In this document: piece by piece, positions 36,381-47,400 of the stretch
Position numbering within the stretch: the first letter of the stretch is position 1
How the letters are laid out: each line of letters starts with the position of its first letter
Assembly (NCBI RefSeq): GCF_015101885.1
Contig: NZ_CP062941.1
Coordinates: forward strand, 62,001-126,000
Source of the DNA: Massilia litorea
Lineage (GTDB): Bacteria > Pseudomonadota > Gammaproteobacteria > Burkholderiales > Burkholderiaceae_D
Reading direction: 5' to 3'
DNA length: 64,000 bases
Notes under the pieces: generated by a model
Told to the model about the DNA's origin: nothing
Seen by the model: only the letters and a program-made list of their open reading frames with translations
The model's database searches: none
Translations under genes and position numbers: made by a program

Positions 36381-37391
36381 TTATTTGGCGTTCATCAGCG
36401 CGACGGTGGTGTCGAGCATGCGGTTCGAGAAGCCCCACTCGTTGTCGTACCACGACGAGACTTTCACCAGGCGGCCCGAGACCTTGGTCAGGGTCGAATC
36501 GAAGTTCGACGAGGCCGGGTTGTGGTTGAAGTCGATCGAGACCAGCGGCTCGGTCTGGTAGGTCAGGATGCCTTTCAGGGCGCCTTCCGAGGCGCTCTTC
36601 AGGATCGAATTGACCTCGTCCACCGTGGTGTCGCGCTTGGCGATGAAGGACAGGTCGACCAGCGAGACGTTGATGGTCGGCACGCGGATCGCGAAGCCGT
36701 CCAGCTTGCCGTTCAGTTCAGGCAGCACCAGGCCGACCGCGGCGGCCGCGCCGGTCTTGGTCGGGATCATGCTCATGGTGGCCGAACGGGCGCGGCGCAG
36801 GTCTTCGTGCATCACGTCCGACAGCACCTGGTCGTTGGTGTAGGCGTGCACGGTGGTCATCAGGCCGGTTTCCAGGCCGATGGCGTCGTTCAGCGGCTTG
36901 ACCAGCGGGGCCAGGCAGTTGGTGGTGCAGGAAGCGTTCGAAATGACGGTGTCGGTCGACTTCAGCACGTCCTGGTTGACGCCGAAGACGATGGTGGCGT
37001 CCACATCCTTGCCGCCCGGTGCCGAGATGATGACCTTCTTGGCGCCGCCCTTCAGGTGGGCCGATGCCTTTTCCTTGGTGGTGAAGAAGCCCGTGCATTC
37101 CAGCACCACGTCCACGCCCAGCTCGCCCCATGGGATTTCGGCCGGGTTACGCTGCGCGAACACGCGGATCGGATCGCCGTTGACGATCATGTTGTCGCCT
37201 TCGACCGTGACGGTGCCCGGGAACTTGCCGTGGGCGGTGTCATAGCGGGTCAGGTGGGCGTTCGACTCGGCATTGCCGAGGTCGTTGATCGCCACGATCT
37301 GGATGTCTTGCTTTTTGCCGCCTTCGTAGAAAGCGCGCAGGATGTTGCGGCCGATGCGGCCGTAGCCGTTGATTGCAACTTTGATCGTCAT
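36381..37391 (-). CDS. gap: glyceraldehyde-3-phosphate dehydrogenase, type I
   Basis: This enzyme oxidises glyceraldehyde-3-phosphate to 1,3-bisphosphoglycerate with NAD in glycolysis, or the reverse in gluconeogenesis. The 336-residue protein has the Rossmann start [18 protein letters not shown], catalytic Cys155 in [12 protein letters not shown] and His182 in [10 protein letters not shown]. Asp37 in AINDLG points to NAD rather than NADP. Later blocks [15 protein letters not shown] are standard. A good AGGAG ribosome site precedes the ATG at 37391. It lies 80 bp downstream of tkt on the same strand, so a tkt-gap operon is likely, an arrangement common in betaproteobacteria. Confidence 0.97.
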   Translation of the reverse strand: MTIKVAINGYGRIGRNILRAFYEGGKKQDIQIVAINDLGNAESNAHLTRYDTAHGKFPGTVTVEGDNMIVNGDPIRVFAQRNPAEIPWGELGVDVVLECTGFFTTKEKASAHLKGGAKKVIISAPGGKDVDATIVFGVNQDVLKSTDTVISNASCTTNCLAPLVKPLNDAIGLETGLMTTVHAYTNDQVLSDVMHEDLRRARSATMSMIPTKTGAAAAVGLVLPELNGKLDGFAIRVPTINVSLVDLSFIAKRDTTVDEVNSILKSASEGALKGILTYQTEPLVSIDFNHNPASSNFDSTLTKVSGRLVKVSSWYDNEWGFSNRMLDTTVALMNAK

Positions 37392-37471
37392 TGCTTAGCT
37401 CCTGATTAGAAAAAAACTCTTTTCGACCTCGAATACGAAACGGGCCACCCGCAGGCAGCCCGTGAAAAACA

Positions 37472-39469
37472 TTAGGCAGCGATGACCGCTTTCGCCTTGG
37501 CCACGACGTTCTCGACCGTGAAGCCGAAGTGCTTGAACAGCACCGGCGCCGGAGCCGACTCGCCGAAGGTGTCGATACCGACGACCGCGCCTTCCAGGCC
37601 CACATACTTGTACCAGAAATCGGTCACGCCGGCTTCGATGGCGACACGTGGCGTGCCGCGCGTCAAGACACTTGCTTTATAGCTTGCATCCTGGCGGTCG
37701 AACACGTCGGTCGACGGCATCGAGACCACGCGTGCGGCAATGCCCTCGCCTGCCAGCGCTTCGGCCGCCTTCACGGCCAGCTCGACTTCCGAACCGGTGG
37801 CGATCAGGATGACTTTGGCGTCAGCGGCGTCGCGCAGCACATAGCCGCCCTTGGCGACGTTGGCGACCTGGGCGCTGTCGCGCTCCATGAACGGCAGGTT
37901 CTGGCGCGAGAAGATCAGGGTCGACGGGCCGTCGCGGCGCTGGACTGCCGCGCCCCAGGCCACTTGCGATTCGACCGTGTCGCACGGGCGCCAGTTGTCC
38001 AGGCCCGGGATCAGGCGCAGCGACGAGACGTGCTCGACCGACTGGTGGGTCGGACCGTCTTCGCCCAGGCCGATCGAGTCGTGGGTGAACACGAACAGCG
38101 AGCGGATCTTCATCAGGGACGCCATGCGCAGCGCGTTGCGGCTGTAGTCCGAGAAGGTCAGGAAGGTCGCGCCGAACGGGATGAAGCCGCCATGCAGGGC
38201 GACGCCGTTCTGGATCGCGGCCATGCCGAATTCGCGCACGCCGTAGTTGATATGGTTGCCCGGAATGCCCGAACGCACGGCGACGATCTCTTTCCAGTTC
38301 GTCAGGTTGGAGCCGGTCAGGTCGGCCGAACCGCCCAGGAATTCAGGCAGGATCGGGGCCAGCGCCTGGATCGCGTTCTGCGAAGCCTTGCGGGTGGCGA
38401 TGGTTTCCTTCTTGTCGATGCAGGTGGCGATGGCCGCTTCCAGGACTTCGTTGAAGTTACCCGGCAGCTCGCCTTTCATGCGGCGCTCGTATTCGGCGGC
38501 CAACTCAGGGTGCTGGGCGCGGTATTCCGCGAACATCGTGTTCCAGCCGTTTTCCAGCTCGGCGCCGCGTGCCTTGGCGTCCCATGCCTGGTAGATTTCG
38601 CCAGGAATGTCGAACGGGACCGGGTCCCAGACCAGGTGCTGGCGCACGGCCGCGATTTCCTTGTCGCCCAGCGGGGCGCCGTGGACTTTATCGCCGCCTT
38701 CCAGGTTCGGGGCGCCTTTGCCGATGATGGTCTTGCAGCAGATCAGGGTCGGACGGTCCGAGGTCTTGGCTGCCGCGATGGCGGCGCTGACGGCTTCCAC
38801 GTTGTGGCCGTCGACCTTCGGGATCACGTTCCAGCCATAGGCTTCAAAACGCTTCTGGGTGTCGTCCGTGAACCAGCCTTCGACGCGGCCGTCGATCGAG
38901 ATGCCGTTGTCGTCGTACAGCCAGATCAGCTTGTTCAGGCGCAGGGTGCCGGCCAGCGAGGCGACTTCATGCGAAATGCCTTCCATCAGGCAGCCGTCGC
39001 CCAGGAAGGCATAGGTGTAGTGATCGACGACGTCGAAGCCCGGACGGTTGAATTCGTACGACAGCAGCCACTCGGCCAGCGCCATGCCGACGGCGTTGGC
39101 GATACCCTGGCCCAGCGGACCGGTGGTCGTTTCCACGCCCGGGGTGATGCCCACTTCCGGATGGCCCGGGGTCTTCGAGTGCAGCTGGCGGAAGTCGCGG
39201 ATGTCGTCCATCGACACGTCGTAGCCGGCCAGGTGCAGCAGCGCGTAATGCAGCATCGAGCCGTGGCCGTTCGACAGCAGGAAGCGGTCGCGGTTGCTCC
39301 AGTGCGGATTGGCCGGGTTGTGGCGGTAATGCTTGTCCCACAGGGCGACGGCGATTTCTGCCATGCCCATCGGCATGCCCGGGTGGCCGGAGTTGGCTTT
39401 CTGGACAGCGTCCATTGCCAGCGCGCGGATTGCGTTGGCCATCAGGGAGGTGGTTTGCATAGATGTCAT
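37472..39469 (-). CDS. tkt: transketolase
   Basis: This thiamine-diphosphate enzyme moves two-carbon units between sugar phosphates in the pentose phosphate pathway. The 665-residue length matches E. coli TktA (663). Seen are the N-terminal [21 protein letters not shown], the ThDP motif [20 protein letters not shown] with its GDG...N-type end, the catalytic Glu-containing [14 protein letters not shown] and the C-terminal domain ending KAKAVIAA. I used the ATG at 39469 (MTSMQTTS); the ATG three codons later is equally possible. The upstream 158-bp foldback element starts 85 bp away. Confidence 0.96.
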   Translation of the reverse strand: MTSMQTTSLMANAIRALAMDAVQKANSGHPGMPMGMAEIAVALWDKHYRHNPANPHWSNRDRFLLSNGHGSMLHYALLHLAGYDVSMDDIRDFRQLHSKTPGHPEVGITPGVETTTGPLGQGIANAVGMALAEWLLSYEFNRPGFDVVDHYTYAFLGDGCLMEGISHEVASLAGTLRLNKLIWLYDDNGISIDGRVEGWFTDDTQKRFEAYGWNVIPKVDGHNVEAVSAAIAAAKTSDRPTLICCKTIIGKGAPNLEGGDKVHGAPLGDKEIAAVRQHLVWDPVPFDIPGEIYQAWDAKARGAELENGWNTMFAEYRAQHPELAAEYERRMKGELPGNFNEVLEAAIATCIDKKETIATRKASQNAIQALAPILPEFLGGSADLTGSNLTNWKEIVAVRSGIPGNHINYGVREFGMAAIQNGVALHGGFIPFGATFLTFSDYSRNALRMASLMKIRSLFVFTHDSIGLGEDGPTHQSVEHVSSLRLIPGLDNWRPCDTVESQVAWGAAVQRRDGPSTLIFSRQNLPFMERDSAQVANVAKGGYVLRDAADAKVILIATGSEVELAVKAAEALAGEGIAARVVSMPSTDVFDRQDASYKASVLTRGTPRVAIEAGVTDFWYKYVGLEGAVVGIDTFGESAPAPVLFKHFGFTVENVVAKAKAVIAA

Positions 39470-39553
39470 GATCGGTAAGTCTGGGAATGGGAGGCGGCAG
39501 ACCTTGAAAAGGCCGTAACCCGATATTCTACCAGAGCTGCCGCTGCCTAACTT

Positions 39554-39711
39554 AGAACCTATCCCGGTAGGGATGAGTCGTTGCTGACGCGCCTGGAAAG
39601 CGGGTGCTGCGTTGCTCGTCGTTGCATGGCTTGCCATGCGGCCTCCTCGCGCCTTGCCCCCGCTTCCCATGCATCGTCACCAACTTCCCCCTCCCTACCA
39701 GGATAGGTTCT
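39554..39711. mobile_element. 158-bp foldback (MITE-like) element between tkt and rsmE
   Basis: The ends are 20-bp inverted repeats with one mismatch: AGAACCTATCCCGGTAGGGA on the left and the inverse of AGAACCTATCCTGGTAGGGA on the right. The symmetry continues inward: GTTGCTGACG and AAGCGGG on the left arm match GTTGGTGACG and AAGCGGG on the inverted right arm. The exact centre is GCATGGC-TT-GCCATGC at 39624-39639. The whole element is therefore one long imperfect palindrome without coding capacity. No target-site duplication was identified with confidence. It sits in the divergent promoter region and ends 51 bp before the rsmE start. Confidence 0.7.
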
Positions 39712-39762
39712 GAAAGGCATTCATTTACAATGCGCCCTTCCCTTGACTTTCGCAGGATCTCC

Positions 39763-40488
39763 ATGCCCCGTTTCTACTGTCCCCAGCCGCTCGCCACGGG
39801 CGCCGTCGTCGACCTGCCGGAAGCGGTCGCCCATCACTTGCACGTGGTGCGGATGCAGCCGGGCGATGCACTGACGCTGTTCGACGGCCGCGGCGGCCAG
39901 TACCGGGCCAGCCTTGCCGAGATCGGCAAGAAACGCGCAAGCGCCCTGGTCGAGGAACATCAGGCGCTGGAGGCCGAACTCCCGTACGCCCTGACGCTGG
40001 CGCAAGGCTTGCCGGAAGGGTCGAAGATGGACTGGATCATCGAAAAGGCGGTCGAACTCGGCATCGCGGCGATCCAGCCGCTGGCGGCCCAGCGCAGCGT
40101 GGTGCGCCTGTCGGGCGAGCGGCTCGACAAGCGCCAGGCGCACTGGCAGGGCGTGATCGTGGCGGCTTCCGAGCAGTGCGGGCGCAACCGGCTGGCGCAG
40201 CTGGCGCCGCTGGCGGATTTCGAGCGTTTCATCGGCCAGCCGGAGGCCCAACCCCGCATCCTGTTCTCGCCACGCGCCACACAGTCGCTCGCCGGATGGG
40301 CGCGCGCCGCCGGGCCGCAGGCGGTGACGCTGCTGGTTGGGCCGGAAGGCGGTTTCAGCGATGAAGAAGAACAGGCGGCGATCGGCGCCGGCGCCCTCGC
40401 CCTCTCGCTCGGACCGCGCGTGCTGCGCACCGAGACGGCGGGACTGGCGGCGGTCGCCGCCCTGAACGCGCTGTGGGGCCAGTTCTGA
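39763..40488 (+). CDS. rsmE: 16S rRNA (uracil-1498-N3)-methyltransferase
   Basis: RsmE methylates U1498 of 16S rRNA in the assembled 30S subunit using S-adenosylmethionine. The 241-residue protein has the N-terminal PUA-like part (MPRFYCPQPLATG...HHLHVVRMQPGD) and the SPOUT knot with LVGPEGGFSDEEE and LGPRVLRTETAGLAA, the SAM-binding signature. The length fits E. coli RsmE (243). AGGA five bases before the ATG at 39763 decides this start; in-frame ATGs upstream lie within or next to the foldback element and lack homology. It is convergent with TBDR-7, with a shared terminator. Confidence 0.95.
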   Translation: MPRFYCPQPLATGAVVDLPEAVAHHLHVVRMQPGDALTLFDGRGGQYRASLAEIGKKRASALVEEHQALEAELPYALTLAQGLPEGSKMDWIIEKAVELGIAAIQPLAAQRSVVRLSGERLDKRQAHWQGVIVAASEQCGRNRLAQLAPLADFERFIGQPEAQPRILFSPRATQSLAGWARAAGPQAVTLLVGPEGGFSDEEEQAAIGAGALALSLGPRVLRTETAGLAAVAALNALWGQF

Positions 40489-40512
40489 GCCTGCCCGGCC
40501 GGCGCCGCCCAT

Positions 40513-40544
40513 AAAAAAAACCGCAGCCGAGGCTGCGGTTTTTT
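40513..40544. terminator. bidirectional terminator between rsmE and TBDR-7
   Basis: The stem ACCGCAGCC / GGCTGCGGT is flanked by A-run and T-run and can work in both directions for the two convergent genes. Confidence 0.88.
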
Positions 40545-40582
40545 GTTGCAGCCGTAAAGGCCGCAAGCCCTACACCGTTCGA

Positions 40583-43500
40583 TTACTTGAACTTGTAGTT
40601 GTACTCGGCGGTGAACTTGGCCGAACGTGGCGCGGTTGCGCTGATCAGGCCTTCGTACAGGTTGTAGCGCGACTGGTTGGTGTTGTAGCGCTCGTACACC
40701 TTCTGTGCGGTCTGGCTGTTGAAGACGTTGAACACGTCCACTTTCAGCGACAGGCCGGCGACGGCTGCCGGACGGTACACCACGTTCATGTCGAAGGTCT
40801 TTTCCCAAGGCAGACGGCCAACGCTGCCGCGCGGCGACGGCGTGTTGGTCGAACCGGTCGCGCCGAAGCAGTAGTGCGATGCCGACTGGTAGTTCAGGCC
40901 AGGAGGGAAGCCAACCGTGTTCGGGTTGGTACCCACGCACGAACGTGGACGGCCCGATGCCAGGGTAGCGGCGCCACCGATCACCCATTCGGGCGTGATG
41001 TCATAGAAACCGAAAGCCTTGATCTGGTGCTTGCGATCGTTCGGCAGCAGGCCGTCGGCGTAAGACATCAGCTCACGGTAGTCCCAGGTCTGGGTAGCTG
41101 CCACGTCGCCCTGCGCCGAACTCGTATCCGACAGCGTCTGGCCCTCGGTGTTGCCCTTGTTGCGCGACAGGGTGTAGTTCACCTTGGCGTACCAGCCGTT
41201 GCGGTATGGGTGCTCGGCGAACAGATCCAGCGCTGCGTAGGTACGCGTTGCCTTGTCGAAGCCCAGCTCTTCCTTGGTCAGGTGGACCTTGGTGTAGGTG
41301 CCGTTGCCTGCGTAGTCGACCAGGAAGTCGTTGTCTTCGCCCGGGTTGAACGTGGCGCAACCGAAGCCCGCGTAGTTGGTGGCGTCGATGCCGTTACGCG
41401 CGGCGTAGGCATCGAACGGACGTGGATCGCACAGGTCGTCGATGGTCGAACGCAGCTTGCGGTAGGTAACCTTGGCGCCGAAGTTCAGGCTCGGGTTGAA
41501 CGAACGTTCCAGACCGAGGGTGATTTCGTCCTGGTAGGCCGGCTTCATGTTCTGGGCCGCGACCGTCTTTGGATCCTTGGCCTGGCCGAATTCGTTGTTC
41601 GACGACAGCACGCCGGTCAGCTCGGTCGTACCGGTCGGCTGGCCGTTTGCATCTACACCGGTGTACGAGAAGTTCTGGGTGGTATACAGCGAGCCGTTCG
41701 CGCCGCGCAGGGCAACCACGGTCGGGATCTGGATGGTGTAGCGGCCGATGCTACCGAACACCTTGAACGATGCGTCACCGTTCACGTCCCACGACACGTT
41801 CGCGCGTGGTGCGTACTGGTTCTTCATCTCGATGTACTTGGTGCCATCTTGGTTCGCGTTGTAGAAACCTTCGCGACGCACGCCGACGGTCACCAGCACG
41901 TCCTTGGTTGCCTGCCAGCGGTCTTCGATGTACTGCGCGTCCTGGCCTGCAAAGGCGTTCGACACGGTCGAGTAGATCGTCTTCTGGACGTAGTAACCCT
42001 GGTTCGCCAGGCCTGGCTTGCCCAGCAGGATACCGACGTCGTCGGCCGGCTTGGTCGGATCGGTATGGAGGTAGGTCAGCAACGCACCGCCCGCATAGGC
42101 CTCGCCGGCGCCCAGCGATGCCATCTTGTTGTTGTCCAGACCAGCGCGCAGGGTATGGTTGCCCAGCTTGTACTCGAGGTCCAGGCGCTTCGAGGTCACG
42201 TCGTCCGACGAGCCGTTCTTCGGCAGCGTGCCGGTGATCGACTGGCCGCTCGTATAGGCCAGGCCAGGGTACTGGTTTTCCGGCGCTGCGGTTACTTGCG
42301 GCAAGGCCGGGTTGTAGCCGGCAGGCGTGTAGAAGTGGCGGGCCTGCATCTTGCCGTACAGCGCGTTGACGGTCAGGTTGTCGGTGATGTTGCCGACGTA
42401 GCGCAGACTCTGCAGTTCGCCGCCATTCGCGTTGAACGGACCGAATTCCTCACGGGTCGAGGTATTGACGGTCGCGCCGACGGCACGGGTCGCGTAGTTG
42501 TACGAGCGGTACTGGGTCTCGGTCTTCGGCAGATCGCCGATCAGCGTCAGCTCCAGGCGGTGGTCGTCGTTGATGTTCCAGTCGACCTTGCCGTAATAGC
42601 GCTTGGTCTTGGTCTCGTAGTCGCGCCAGCCGTTGCTTGCCAGCGTGGTCGAGGTACGCGACTGGTAGACGCCATTGCTTTCCAGCTGGGTCTGCTCCAG
42701 GGCGAAGAAGCCGAACAGGGTGTCGGGGATCAGCGGGCCGCCGGCATACACCGAGTACTGCTTCTGGTCGACCTTGTTGTCTTCGCGGCGCAGGCGCAGC
42801 GTGTTGTCCGTTGCCGGGAAGGTGCCGATGTTCGGGTAGTAATAGTCGCGGTAGCTGGCGCGGGTCGACGATGGGGTGATCGAGACCAGGGCACCTGCTT
42901 CCCAGGTGTTGGTGCCGGATTTGGTGGTGATGTTCACCACGCCGCCGGTCGAGCGGCCGAATTCGACGCCGTAGCCGCCGGTCAGGATCTGCGCCTGGGC
43001 GATTGCGCCGAACGGCAGTTCCATCGCGCCCAGCTGGGTCAGCGGGTTGGTGACAGGGAAACCGTTGATGTTGTACGCGTTTTCCGATGCGCCGCCGCCG
43101 GCGAAGCTCGCGCCTGCTGCATAGGTCGGGTCGCCACGGGTGGTGTTCGGCGCCAGCTGGACGATCGATTCGACGTTGCGGCCGATCGGCAGCTTCTCGA
43201 GTTCGCGCGCGGTGAAGGTCGCGCCGTTGACCGAGCTCGACACGTCGATGCGGCTGCGGCGGCCGCTCACGCGGACCGTTTGCGCGCCGCCGGCGATGGC
43301 GGCAGCGCTCTCGAAGCTCGCTTCGACGCCCTGGCCGGCAAGGACTTCCAGCTGGCTGGTGCCGACGGTGGCGCCGCCCTTGGTCAGGGTCGCGCTGTAG
43401 GTGCCGATCGGGAGGCTGGTGATGCGGAAGTTGCCGTTCGCATCCAGTGCCACCGAACGCGTCGCGTTAGTGCCGTTGTTCTTGAGGACCACGGTGTCGC

Positions 43501-43639
43501 CGGAACCGGCAGCGACCTTACCAAAAACCGTACCCGAGGCGTTGGATTGCGCCATTGCGGTCGGCATTACGGCTACGGTAATAGCACTGGCTGCGAAGGC
43601 AACCTGTAAGGCGCGAACCAAGACTGTATTTCTCAACAT
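40583..43639 (-). CDS. Oar-like TonB-dependent receptor with N-terminal carboxypeptidase-regulatory-like domain (TBDR-7)
   Basis: This 1018-residue outer-membrane receptor belongs to the Oar-like branch. After a signal peptide of about 30 residues (ending in AMAQ), residues about 32-115 form an Ig-like carboxypeptidase-regulatory domain (ASGTVFGKVAAGSGDTVVLKNN...GNFRITSLPIGTYSATL). The plug then shows VRVSGRRSRIDVSSS, IVQLAPNTTRGDPTY, YNINGFPVTNP and VEFGRSTGGVVNITTKSGTN. The barrel ends in EYNYKF. Oar-type proteins are linked in other bacteria to large ligands such as proteins or secreted peptides; the ligand here is unknown. The AGGA ribosome site precedes the ATG. TBDR-8 just upstream is a close paralogue. 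Confidence 0.93.
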   Translation of the reverse strand: MLRNTVLVRALQVAFAASAITVAVMPTAMAQSNASGTVFGKVAAGSGDTVVLKNNGTNATRSVALDANGNFRITSLPIGTYSATLTKGGATVGTSQLEVLAGQGVEASFESAAAIAGGAQTVRVSGRRSRIDVSSSVNGATFTARELEKLPIGRNVESIVQLAPNTTRGDPTYAAGASFAGGGASENAYNINGFPVTNPLTQLGAMELPFGAIAQAQILTGGYGVEFGRSTGGVVNITTKSGTNTWEAGALVSITPSSTRASYRDYYYPNIGTFPATDNTLRLRREDNKVDQKQYSVYAGGPLIPDTLFGFFALEQTQLESNGVYQSRTSTTLASNGWRDYETKTKRYYGKVDWNINDDHRLELTLIGDLPKTETQYRSYNYATRAVGATVNTSTREEFGPFNANGGELQSLRYVGNITDNLTVNALYGKMQARHFYTPAGYNPALPQVTAAPENQYPGLAYTSGQSITGTLPKNGSSDDVTSKRLDLEYKLGNHTLRAGLDNNKMASLGAGEAYAGGALLTYLHTDPTKPADDVGILLGKPGLANQGYYVQKTIYSTVSNAFAGQDAQYIEDRWQATKDVLVTVGVRREGFYNANQDGTKYIEMKNQYAPRANVSWDVNGDASFKVFGSIGRYTIQIPTVVALRGANGSLYTTQNFSYTGVDANGQPTGTTELTGVLSSNNEFGQAKDPKTVAAQNMKPAYQDEITLGLERSFNPSLNFGAKVTYRKLRSTIDDLCDPRPFDAYAARNGIDATNYAGFGCATFNPGEDNDFLVDYAGNGTYTKVHLTKEELGFDKATRTYAALDLFAEHPYRNGWYAKVNYTLSRNKGNTEGQTLSDTSSAQGDVAATQTWDYRELMSYADGLLPNDRKHQIKAFGFYDITPEWVIGGAATLASGRPRSCVGTNPNTVGFPPGLNYQSASHYCFGATGSTNTPSPRGSVGRLPWEKTFDMNVVYRPAAVAGLSLKVDVFNVFNSQTAQKVYERYNTNQSRYNLYEGLISATAPRSAKFTAEYNYKFK

Positions 43640-43909
43640 GCTCTATTCCTATTTAGTTTTTAGATTTACTGGCGTTCATGTCTCCGCAAAGGAAGCCTCT
43701 GCAGCAGCGCAGCTACTCTCCCTGCCATGATGGCCGCGAGACTCAAGTTCCACTCACGCGAGAACCAGTGTTACTGAGCTTACAAATAGAAACATGTGGG
43801 CTGAGATTGTGTCAACAGTGCAAGATGCGGTTGTGCATATTTGCAACAGAAAAATTTCACTTAAACAGATTTTTGAAGGATGTACATACTACGTTTTTAG
43901 GATCGATAG

Positions 43910-43923
43910 CGTGTATGTACACG
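43910..43923. promoter_or_regulatory. palindrome CGTGTA-TG-TACACG upstream of TBDR-7
   Basis: Perfect 6-base inverted arms around TG lie in AT-rich DNA about 270 bases before the TBDR-7 start. This is a possible operator. No regulator can be named. Confidence 0.3.
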
Positions 43924-44264
43924 TATTTACGGCTTGTTGGAAGCCTTCTCTTTTTCGCTGCAGCGCAGCAATTGACCCGAAATGTTAAATTTCCTCTTTG
44001 CTTGCTCCATCGCTCGACCAGATTCAACCATGCGCAAGCTTGCCGCAAATCGCGAAGAATTAACTCGGCAATAATCTGCAATACCATGATGAAAACGCGC
44101 GAAAATAATTTCCTCAATCAGGACATAATAATCAGCCAATTCGGCGGGCGAGAATCAGACATTATCCTGCTCGGGGAAAACTTATGGATATCAAAGCGAT
44201 GATTTGAATATGCACCGTAACAGGCGGCCGGTTGCGCTTGTTTTCCGCGCGGCGAACAGCGCAA

Positions 44265-44295
44265 TAAAAAAAGCCGGTCCTCGTGGTTGACCGGC
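44265..44295 (-). terminator. second rho-independent terminator downstream of TBDR-8
   Basis: On the minus strand the stem GCCGGTC / GACCGGC with a 9-base loop is followed by eight T. It lies about 85 bases beyond the first TBDR-8 terminator, with no gene between. It may be a back-up stop or the end of an unrecognised small RNA. Confidence 0.65.
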
Positions 44296-44377
44296 ATTCG
44301 ACAAGCAAGCGTGATCATTTTCCGTTGCAGGAAACGTCCGCACGCGAGCCGGCCTCTGGATGGCAGCGCGCGCCCAT

Positions 44378-44406
44378 AAAAAAACCGCAGGCCGAAGCCT
44401 GCGGTT
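44378..44406 (-). terminator. rho-independent terminator after TBDR-8
   Basis: On the minus strand the stem AACCGCAGGC / GCCTGCGGTT with a 4-base loop is followed by seven T, about 50 bases after the TBDR-8 stop. Confidence 0.85.
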
Positions 44407-44458
44407 GCTCACTGCTCTTGGCGCTAGACCAGCCGCCTTGCGGCGGCCGTTCCCCTCA

Positions 44459-47400
44459 TCAGAAGCGGTAGTTGTACTCGACGCCGAGTCGGACACTACG
44501 TGGTGCCGTGTAGCTGATCACGCGGCCGTAGGTCGGGCTGACATCTTCCGTGCTGCCGACATTGTAGGTCTCGTCGATCGTCTGCACGGTCTGCTTGTTG
44601 GCCACGTTGAACATGTCCAGTTTCACAGCCAGGCCTTTCAGCATCGCCGGACGATACGCCACGCTCAGGTCCAGGCGGATATCCCATGGGAGCTTGCCGC
44701 TGGTACCGCGTGGTGCAGGACCGCCGTTGCAGTAGAAGAACACCGAACCGTAGTCAGCCTCAGGCGGAACGTTTGGATTCCAGCCGAAGCAGTTCTTCGG
44801 ACGGCCGGATGCAGCCAGGAAGTTACCGCCCAGGGTGATTTCCGGAGTCAGGTCGTAGTAGCCGAATGCCTTGACCTGGTGCTCGCGGTGGTTCGGCAGC
44901 AAGCCGTACGCATTGACCATCAGCTCTGGATTGTCCCAGGTCGACGTCGCTGCGACGTCGGTCTGTGCGTTGTCCGACTTGGTCTGGCCTTCCGTATTGC
45001 CACGGCTGCGCGACCAGGTGTAGTTCACGCGGCCATACCAGCCGTTGCGGTACGGGTGCTCGGCGAACAGGTCGACGGCGGTGTAGGTACGCTTCGGTTC
45101 GTCGAAGCCCAGGTCGGCCTTGCTCAGCTTGACCGTGGTGTAGCCGGTGCCGGTGCCGGCGTAGTCGACCAGGAAGGTCGAGTCTTCGCCCGGATTGAAC
45201 GAAGCGCAGCCGAAACCACCCCAGTTGTCGGTGTTGATCTTGTTACGCTCGGCGTAAGCCTCGAACGGACGCGGATCGCACAGGTCGTCGATCGTGGCCT
45301 TCAGGACACGATGGGTCAGGCGTGCACCCACGTTCAGGTCCGGCGTCAGGGAGCGTTCGATACCCAGGGTCAGCTCGTCCTGGTAGGTCGCCTTGATGTC
45401 GCGAGCACTGACGGTGTTCGCGTCTTTTGGCTGGCCCAGTTCGTTGTTGACCGAGTACACGCCCGAAATTGGGTTCAGGCCGGTCGGCTGACCGTACTGG
45501 TCGGTGCCGGTGTAGGTGAATGCCTGACGGGTCAGGGTCGAACGGCTGGCGCCGCGCACTGCCAGGTGGGTCGGGATCTGCAGCGCGTAGCGGCCTGCCG
45601 AACCATAGACCTTCATCGACGAGTCGCCGTAGACGTCCCAGCTTGCCGCGACGCGTGGCGAGATCAGGTCCTTGGCTTTGAGGAAGGTCTCGCCGTCGCC
45701 GTTGATGTTCTTGAAGCTCTCGTTACGCAGGCCGAGGGTCACCAGGAGATCCTTGTTGACCTGCCATTTGTCTTCGATGTACTGGGCTTCCTGCTCGGAG
45801 CCGGCGCTGGTCAGCGAATCGAAGATACGACGCGAAACGTAGTAGCCCTGAGTTCCCAGGCCGCCGCCGCTTGCCGTCGAGGCGCGGGTCGGACCGAATG
45901 CGAGCGGGGTGTTCGGATTCGCCGTTTTTGCATAGACCCAGATACCGCCGCCGCCGTACACCTGGCCGATGGATTCCGAATCGAGCTTGTTGCTGTCGAC
46001 ACCGGCGCGCAGGAAGTGGTCACCCAGCTTGTATTCGACGTCGAAACGACGCGACTTGACCTTGCTTTCCGAGCTGCCGCTGGAGACGGCACCCGACAGC
46101 ACCTGCGGGCTGAAGTAGTTCAGGCCGGGAGCACGGGCATTGCTCGGTGCAGTGATCTGGAAAATGTCGGCAGGAATGTTGCCAACTGGGTCGTATTTCG
46201 CCGAAGCCGGCGTCTTCATCTGGCCGACCAGCGCGGTCACGGTCAGGTTGTCGGTCAGGTTACCGGTATAGCGCAGGATCTTGATATTGCCGCCGACACC
46301 AGGGCCGAAGTCTTCGCTGTTCTTGTAGTGCTGCGAGGCGGTCTGGGCGCCGATCGTACCGCCTTTGACGCCGCTGGTCGGGTAGGTATAGCCGTACAAC
46401 TGGCGGTCTTCCTCGCCTTTGTCACCGATGAAAGTGGCTTCCAGGCGATGCGCGTCGGTAATGTTCGCGTCGAGCTTGACCAGGTAACGGTCGGTCTTGT
46501 CCTGCGTGCGTTCGAAGCCGGTCGAGGCCAGGGCGCTCGAGGTGCGGATACCGATCACGCGGTCCAGGTCGTCGGTGCGGCGCTCGACGGCAGCGAACAT
46601 GAACAGCTTGTCCTTGATCAGTGGGCCGCCGACGTAGGCGCCGTACAGCTTTTCGTCGCGCTCGAGGTTGTTACGCTGGACGTACAGGGTGCCATCGGTG
46701 GCCGAGTTAATTGCCGCGCCGGTGTTCGGATAGTAGATATCCTTCGGTTTCGAGCGCAGGCCATTCGGGGTAATCGAGGCGCTCACGCCTGCTTCCCAGG
46801 TGTTGGTGCCGCTCTTGGTGGTGATGTTGACCACACCGCCGACGGAACGGCCGAATTCCGCGCCGAAGCCGCCGGTCAGGATCTGTGCCTGGGCGATGGC
46901 GCCGAATGGCAATTCCGATGCGCCGAGCTGGGTCACCGGGTTGGTGACAGGGAAACCATTGATGTAGTAGGAGTTTTCAGAAGCACCGCCGCCGCCGAAC
47001 GAAGCACCAGCCGAGTAACGCGAGTCGGCGCGGGTGGTGTTCGGTGCCAGCTGGATGATCGCTTCGACGTTCTGGGTCGTCGGCAGCTTGGCCAGTTCCT
47101 TGGCGGTGAAGACTGCACCGTTGTTGGTGTTCGAAACGTCGATCCGGTTGCGGCGACCCGTCACGCGAACCGTCTGCGCGCCTCCCGTCACAGCACCAGC
47201 CGCAGGCGCGAACGAAGCATCGACACCCTGGCCGACGATGACGTCGATTTCGGTGGTGTTGACCACGGCGCCGTTACGCACCTGTTCAACACGGTAATGA
47301 CCTGGCGGCATTGCCGTAGCCGTATAGCGGCCACTTGCATCCGGCGTCACCGAACGCCGCACGCCCGTTTCAGTGTTGATCAGGTTGACGGTGGAACCCG

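Larger units (their letters stand above)
43640..44377. other. long AT-rich noncoding region upstream of TBDR-7
   Basis: About 740 bp without a supported gene separate the terminator of TBDR-8 from the start of TBDR-7. Open frames on both strands here lack ribosome sites and protein-like composition. On the minus strand TTGACA at 43810-43815 may be a -35, giving a leader of about 145 bases. A palindrome CGTGTA-TG-TACACG is at 43910-43923 and a related TGTACA is near 43881. The length leaves room for a regulatory RNA, but none can be shown. Confidence 0.5.

Noticed and set aside
43678..44202. A 174-codon open frame on the plus strand in the AT-rich region before TBDR-7
   Set aside because: No ribosome binding site, no recognisable domain and a protein composition unlike real genes. 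It overlaps the control region of TBDR-7.
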